Assembly (NCBI GenBank): GCA_002431285.1
Contig: DJEF01000032.1
Span: 36,718-54,465, forward strand
From: Ruminococcaceae bacterium UBA5905
GTDB lineage: Bacteria; Bacillota; Clostridia; Oscillospirales; Acutalibacteraceae
DNA: 17,748 nt
Direction of reading: 5' to 3'
Every line of letters starts with the position of its first letter. The first letter of the stretch is position 1. The translations under genes were made by a program, and so were the position numbers. The notes beneath the pieces were generated by a model. That model had not been told where the DNA came from, made no database searches, and saw nothing but the letters and a program-made list of their open reading frames with translations. Shown in pieces: positions 13,864-17,748 of the stretch.

Positions 13864-13892
13864 TGGCAAACTTTCCGGAAAGGCGCTACAAT
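13864..13892 (+). promoter_or_regulatory. Activator-dependent-looking promoter of melA
   Basis: TACAAT (13887-13892) is a good -10, but the hexamer 17 bp upstream, TGGCAA (13864-13869), is a poor -35, as in promoters that need an activator. The spacer holds a perfect 12-bp palindrome, CTTTCCGGAAAG (13871-13882), which may be a second protein site. Confidence 0.65.
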
Positions 13893-13952
13893 TCTCTTAA
13901 ACGGGAGCGGGAGAGTGCCTGCCCCGAAAAATGAGCAAGGAGTGTTGCAACT

Positions 13953-15275
13953 ATGCCAAAGATCACCTTTATGGGAGCGGGCAGTACGGTATTTGCCCGA
14001 AATGTGCTGGGGGACTGTATGTGTACGCCGGCGCTACAAGATAGCGATATTGCCCTCTACGATATCGACCCTGTGCGGCTGCAGGAGTCGGAAATCATTC
14101 TCTCTGCCATCAACAAAAACGTGAATGAGGGTCGAGCAAAAATCCGCACTTATCTGGGGGTGGAGAACCGTCGGGAGGCGCTGCGGGGCGCCGACTTCGT
14201 GGTGAACGCCATTCAGGTGGGATTTTACGATCCCTGCACCATCATTGATTTTGAGGTGCCGAAAAAGTACGGTCTGCGGCAGACCATCGCCGATACCATG
14301 GGCATCGGCGGGATTATGCGGGGGTTACGTACCATTCCGGTGCTGCGGGATTTCGCCGAGGACATGGCGGCGGTCTGCCCCAATGCCTGGTTCCTCAACT
14401 ATACGAACCCGATGGCGATCCTGTCCGGCTATATGCAGCGCTATACGGGTATCCGCACGGTGGGGCTGTGCCACAGCGTGCAGGTCTGCTCGGAGCATCT
14501 GCTGACAAAGCTGGGTATGGAGGATAAGCTGGAGGGACGGCGGGAGACCATCGCCGGCATCAACCATATGGCGTGGCTGCTGGAAATTCTGGATAAGGAC
14601 GGGAATGACCTGTATCCGGAGATCCGTCGCCGGGCAGCGGAAAAGAATGACACCCAAAAGCATGAGGACATGGTGCGGTTCGAGTATATCCGACGGCTGG
14701 GCTATTACTGCACCGAATCCAGCGAGCATAACGCCGAATACAATTCCTGGTTCATAAAGAGCGGCAAACCGGAGCTGATCGACCGGTATAACATTCCGCT
14801 GGACGATTATCCACGCCGGTGTGTCAATCAGATTGAGGGCTGGGCAAAGGAAAAGAACGAGATTTTGCAGAACGGTCGGATCACCCATGAACGCTCTCGG
14901 GAATATGCCTCCTACATTATGGAGGCGATGGTGACGGGAATCCCCTATAAGATCGGCGGCAACGTCATCAATCACGGATTTATCCCCAATCTGCCGGCGG
15001 ATGCCTGTGTGGAGGTGCCTTGTCTGGTGGATAATCAGGGGGTGCATGGTTGCTATGTGGGACGGCTGCCGGTACAGCTGGCGGGCATGAATATGACCAA
15101 TATCAACGCCCAGCTGATGACCATCGAGGCGGCGGTGACGAAAAAGCGGGAGAGCATCTATCAGGCGGCTCTGCTGGATCCTCATACGGCGGCGGAGCTG
15201 TCGGTGGACGAGATCGTTTCTATGTGCGACGATCTCATCGAAGCGCACGGCGACTATATGAAAGACTATCGTTGA
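13953..15275 (+). CDS. melA: Alpha-galactosidase, glycoside hydrolase family 4
   Basis: A 440-aa cytoplasmic GH4 enzyme (E. coli MelA is about 450). GH4 enzymes use NAD+ and a divalent metal (usually Mn2+) and cleave by an oxidation-elimination route. The N-terminal Rossmann motif is FMGAGSTVFARN (6-17). The metal-binding block GLCHSVQ has Cys173-His174, and INHMAW carries Asn204-His205; these positions match Cys174/His203-type ligands in studied GH4 enzymes. NYTNPMA (149-155) is also conserved. The CHSVQ form fits alpha-galactosidases rather than phospho-glucosidases, which carry CNVP-like sequence. The start has AAGGAG 10 nt upstream. It is followed by a strong terminator and then the sugar ABC transporter, so it releases galactose from imported melibiose/raffinose-type sugars. 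Alpha-galacturonidase is the main alternative within GH4. Confidence 0.95.
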   Translation: MPKITFMGAGSTVFARNVLGDCMCTPALQDSDIALYDIDPVRLQESEIILSAINKNVNEGRAKIRTYLGVENRREALRGADFVVNAIQVGFYDPCTIIDFEVPKKYGLRQTIADTMGIGGIMRGLRTIPVLRDFAEDMAAVCPNAWFLNYTNPMAILSGYMQRYTGIRTVGLCHSVQVCSEHLLTKLGMEDKLEGRRETIAGINHMAWLLEILDKDGNDLYPEIRRRAAEKNDTQKHEDMVRFEYIRRLGYYCTESSEHNAEYNSWFIKSGKPELIDRYNIPLDDYPRRCVNQIEGWAKEKNEILQNGRITHERSREYASYIMEAMVTGIPYKIGGNVINHGFIPNLPADACVEVPCLVDNQGVHGCYVGRLPVQLAGMNMTNINAQLMTIEAAVTKKRESIYQAALLDPHTAAELSVDEIVSMCDDLIEAHGDYMKDYR

Positions 15276-15295
15276 GCGGTAACGCGGCAAGCGTG

Positions 15296-15344
15296 GAACC
15301 GGCGGCGGAAACGATATTTTCGTTTCCGCCGCCGGTTCTTTTCG
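15296..15344 (+). terminator. Strong terminator between melA and the transporter genes
   Basis: GAACCGGCGGCGGAAACG (15296-15313) pairs perfectly over 18 bp with 15321-15338, with a 7-nt loop, followed by TTTTCGTTATTT. It lies 20 bp after melA. The transporter genes thus need readthrough or their own promoter in 15345-15490, where TATATT (15434-15439) is the best -10 but has no good -35. Confidence 0.93.
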
Positions 15345-15503
15345 TTATTTGCTATGGTTCACCGCGCCGCCGAAGCGGAACCGACTTGTTTTTCGTTTTG
15401 CCCGATGGGGCGCGTTTTTGCGTAAAGACGCCGTATATTTTGCTGTCGGGGACGCACACTATCGGTTGCACAGACAAGTTGCAGAATGAAGGAGGAATTC
15501 ATT

Positions 15504-16847
15504 ATGAAACGCGTCATCCGATGGGGCGCGGCGCTGACGGCGCTGCTGCTGACGCTGCTGCCGCTCACCGGCTGCGGCGAAACCGCCAAAGACCAGATCA
15601 CCGTGCGGTATCTGAACTTCAAGCCCGAGATCGCCGACAAATATCAGGAGCTGGCCACAGCCTATGAACAGGAGACCGGCGTGAAGGTCATCGTGGACAC
15701 CGCCGCCAATAACACCTATGAGCAGACCCTCATGGCGAAAATGTCCACCAATGAGGCCCCCACGCTGTTTCAAATCAACGGCCCCCGGGGCTATGCCAAC
15801 TGGCGGGACTATTGCGCCGATCTGAAAGATACGCAGCTCTATGCCCATCTCACCGATAAGACGCTGGCGGTCACCGACGGGGACAAGGTGGTGGGCATCC
15901 CCTATGTGGTGGAGGGCTACGGCATTATTTATAATACCGCTATCACCGACCGGTATTTTGCCCTCGCCGACCGGCAGACTGCGGTGCAGTCCATGGATGA
16001 GGTGCGCAGCTTTGCTGCGCTGCGGACGGTGGTGGAGGATATGCAGGCGCATAAGGATGCGCTGGGCATCCAGGGCGTCTTTGCTTCCACATCGCTGAAG
16101 TCCGGTGAGGATTGGCGCTGGCAGACCCACCTGGCGAATGTGCCGGTCTACTATGAGTTCAAGGCGCGGCAGGTGGATCTGACCTCCGACGACACCAAAG
16201 AGCTACAATTCCAATACGCCGACCAGTTCCGAAATCTGTTCGATCTGTATATTCAGAATTCTGTCACCGAGCCGAAGCTGCTGGGCAGCAAGACCGTCAC
16301 CGATTCCATGTCGGAATTCGGGTTGGAGCAGTGCGCCATGGTGCAGAACGGCAACTGGGCGTGGAGCCAGATCGAGGACGTGCCGGGCAACAAGGTAAAA
16401 GGCGAAAACCTGCGCTATCTGTCCCTGTATACCGGGGTGAGTGGGGAGGAACAGCAGGGGCTGTGCATCGGCACGGAGAATTTCTACGCCATCAATGCCA
16501 AGGCGGACGAAACCGCTCGAAAGGCGGCGGCAGACTTTATCTACTGGATGTATTCCAGCGAAAAAGGCAAGCAGTATGTGACCCATGAATTCGGGTTCAT
16601 CGCCCCCTTTGACACCTTTACGGATGCCGACAAGCCGGAGGATCCGCTGGCGCGGCAGGTGATGGACTGGATGAGCCGGGAGGGGGTCACCTCCGTGCCG
16701 TGGAATTTCACGCTGTTCCCCTCCCAGACCTTTAAGGAGAATTTCGGCAATTCCCTGCTGAAATACGCCCAGGGGACCAAGGATTGGGCGCAGGTGAAAG
16801 CGGATATGATCGCCGACTGGAAGAAAGAGAGCGCTGCCGCCGGTTAA
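15504..16847 (+). CDS. msmE: Sugar ABC transporter substrate-binding lipoprotein, MsmE/RafE-like
   Basis: A 447-aa family 1 extracellular solute-binding protein. Its signal peptide ends in a canonical lipobox LTGC (Cys24), so it is tethered outside the membrane. The mature part has typical features: VRYLNFKPEIADKYQELATAYEQETGVKV, NEAPTLFQINGPRGYANW, the GIPYVVEGYGIIYN hinge strand, and late aromatic segments (NGNWAWSQIED, FIYWMYSSEKGKQYV) likely to stack on sugar rings. The ATG at 15504 is set by AAGGAGG 8 nt upstream; a longer frame has no such site. It is 24 bp upstream of the permease gene and next to melA and an AraC regulator, so alpha-galactosides (raffinose, melibiose, stachyose) are the likely ligands. 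That specificity is inferred from context. Confidence 0.93.
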   Translation: MKRVIRWGAALTALLLTLLPLTGCGETAKDQITVRYLNFKPEIADKYQELATAYEQETGVKVIVDTAANNTYEQTLMAKMSTNEAPTLFQINGPRGYANWRDYCADLKDTQLYAHLTDKTLAVTDGDKVVGIPYVVEGYGIIYNTAITDRYFALADRQTAVQSMDEVRSFAALRTVVEDMQAHKDALGIQGVFASTSLKSGEDWRWQTHLANVPVYYEFKARQVDLTSDDTKELQFQYADQFRNLFDLYIQNSVTEPKLLGSKTVTDSMSEFGLEQCAMVQNGNWAWSQIEDVPGNKVKGENLRYLSLYTGVSGEEQQGLCIGTENFYAINAKADETARKAAADFIYWMYSSEKGKQYVTHEFGFIAPFDTFTDADKPEDPLARQVMDWMSREGVTSVPWNFTLFPSQTFKENFGNSLLKYAQGTKDWAQVKADMIADWKKESAAAG

Positions 16848-16871
16848 CCGGCGGTTAAGGAGGCAACACCG

Positions 16872-17717
16872 ATGAATCAACCTATGCGGCGGTATTTTCC
16901 CCTGTTTGTGCTGCCGACGCTGCTGGCGTTTTGTCTGGCGTTTGTGGCGCCGTTTGTGCTGGGGGTGGGGCTGTCCTTCACCCGGTTCACCACCGTCACC
17001 GATGCCCGCTTTGTGGGGCTGGATAACTATATCCGCGCCTTCACCGACGACGGGGAATTTCTCCATGCGCTGGGCTTCACCGCCCTGTTTGCGGCGGTGG
17101 CCATCGTGACGGTCAACGTGCTGGCTTTCGGTCTGGCGCTGCTGCTCACCCGAGGGCTGCGGGGGACGAATCTGTTCCGCTCGGTATTCTTCCTGCCGAA
17201 TCTCATCGGCGGCATCGTGCTGGGGTATATCTGGAATCTGCTCATCAATGGTGTGCTGGGGCTGTGGGGGGTGGATATCACCTTCTCCGCCGCCTATGGC
17301 TTTTGGGGGCTGGTGCTGCTGACCAATTGGCAGCTCATCGGCTATATGATGGTCATTTATATTGCGGGGCTGCAGAACGTTCCCCCGGCGCTGCTGGAGG
17401 CCGCCGCCATCGACGGCGCCACCCCCCGGCAGGCGCTGTTCCGGGTGAAGCTGCCGCTGGTGATGCCCTCCGTGACCATCTGCACCTTTCTGACCCTCAC
17501 CAATGCCTTTAAGATGTTCGACCAGAATCTGGCGCTGACCGCCGGTGCGCCGGAGCGGCAGACCCAGATGCTGGCGCTGAATATCTACCAGACCTTCTAC
17601 GGGCGTACCGGCTGGCAGGGGGTGGGGCAGGCGAAAGCGGTGCTGTTCTTTCTGCTGGTAGGGGTGCTGGCGTTTTTGCAGCTGTGGCTGACCCGCAGGC
17701 GGGAAGTGCAAGAATGA
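16872..17717 (+). CDS. msmF: Sugar ABC transporter permease, MsmF/UgpA-like
   Basis: A 281-aa permease of the MalF-type carbohydrate uptake family (CUT1), with about six membrane segments starting at residues 9-35. The EAA loop for ATPase contact is EAAAIDGATPRQALFRVKLP (176-195). Segment TNAFKMFDQNLALTAGAP is conserved in Msm/Raf permeases. AAGGAGG lies 8 nt before the start. CUT1 systems need a second permease (MsmG), expected directly downstream but outside the window, and a shared ATPase (MsmK type), which is often encoded elsewhere. The importer ATPase at 11867-12688 is of a different subfamily and should not serve it. Confidence 0.95.
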   Translation: MNQPMRRYFPLFVLPTLLAFCLAFVAPFVLGVGLSFTRFTTVTDARFVGLDNYIRAFTDDGEFLHALGFTALFAAVAIVTVNVLAFGLALLLTRGLRGTNLFRSVFFLPNLIGGIVLGYIWNLLINGVLGLWGVDITFSAAYGFWGLVLLTNWQLIGYMMVIYIAGLQNVPPALLEAAAIDGATPRQALFRVKLPLVMPSVTICTFLTLTNAFKMFDQNLALTAGAPERQTQMLALNIYQTFYGRTGWQGVGQAKAVLFFLLVGVLAFLQLWLTRRREVQE

Positions 17718-17739
17718 AAGCCTTTGGCTTTCATTCTTG
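17709..17739 (+). repeat. 14-bp perfect inverted repeat across the msmF stop codon
   Basis: The arms 17709-17722 and 17726-17739 (CAAGAATGAAAGCC and complement) are perfect, with a TTT loop. The msmF TGA (17715-17717) lies in the left arm and overlaps an ATG (17714) that opens a frame reading MKAFGFHSWRFW to the window end. This frame does not look like the start of an MsmG permease. The hairpin may limit expression of, or protect the mRNA ahead of, the second permease gene. No T-run follows before the window ends. Confidence 0.8.
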
Positions 17740-17748
17740 GCGTTTTGG

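Noticed and set aside
14325..15290. 321-aa minus-strand frame opposite melA
   Set aside because: melA carries all GH4 motifs on the plus strand; the reverse frame has biased composition and no start signal.
16203..17711. 502-aa minus-strand open frame
   Set aside because: It is antisense to the sugar-binding protein and permease genes, with His/Gln/Arg-rich composition and no motif.

Overview
This window is about 60% GC (estimated by eye) and densely coded. Most ribosome sites are strong Shine-Dalgarno (AAGGAGG-type), promoters are of the sigma-A type, and lipoproteins, a dockerin module and a gut-type sugar ABC transporter are present. Together these suggest a high-GC member of the Clostridia (Oscillospiraceae/Ruminococcaceae-like, probably intestinal). 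That placement is inference; no rRNA or marker gene lies here. No tRNA, rRNA, insertion sequence, prophage or CRISPR array was seen.

Layout. (1) 2-4282 (+): the 3' part of a very large secreted protein with an SGNH/GDSL hydrolase domain, an internal dockerin, a beta-rich middle, an InlB-type repeat and a C-terminal metallophosphoesterase. (2) 4283-4594: a non-coding patch with a minus-strand terminator, three tandem 19-bp units and two strong hairpins. (3) 4595-7584 (-): four genes read leftwards: an 81-aa clostridial small protein, a small alarmone synthetase (RelQ type), a D-lactate-dehydrogenase-type enzyme with a cysteine-rich basic tail, and a short-chain dehydrogenase. Terminators separate most of them; relQ and the dehydrogenase may share a transcript. 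(4) 7840-9321 (-): a compact three-gene operon of unknown function, encoding a 63-aa Cys/His protein and two lipoproteins. It starts from a consensus promoter (TTGACA-N17-TATAAT) that carries two near-identical 19-bp direct repeats exactly 31 bp apart. A divergent XRE-family regulator (9441-9773, +) is the obvious candidate to bind them. This is the least explained and most coherent system in the window. (5) 9774-10055: non-coding, with three tandem 16-bp units and a strong terminator.

(6) 10056-12688 (-): an ABC importer operon in the order ATPase, permease (65-bp overlap), NMT1/SsuA-like lipoprotein binding protein; the substrate cannot be settled from sequence. (7) 12938-17748: an alpha-galactoside utilisation locus. 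An AraC-family regulator (-) is divergent from melA (GH4 alpha-galactosidase, +), followed by an 18-bp-stem terminator, then a sugar-binding lipoprotein and permease of the Msm/Raf type. The layout matches the msm/mel loci of streptococci and bacilli. The transporter should import melibiose/raffinose-type sugars, MelA should cleave them inside the cell, and the AraC protein should activate melA from the shared 200-bp intergenic region. The window ends in a 14-bp perfect hairpin over the permease stop codon, before the expected second permease.
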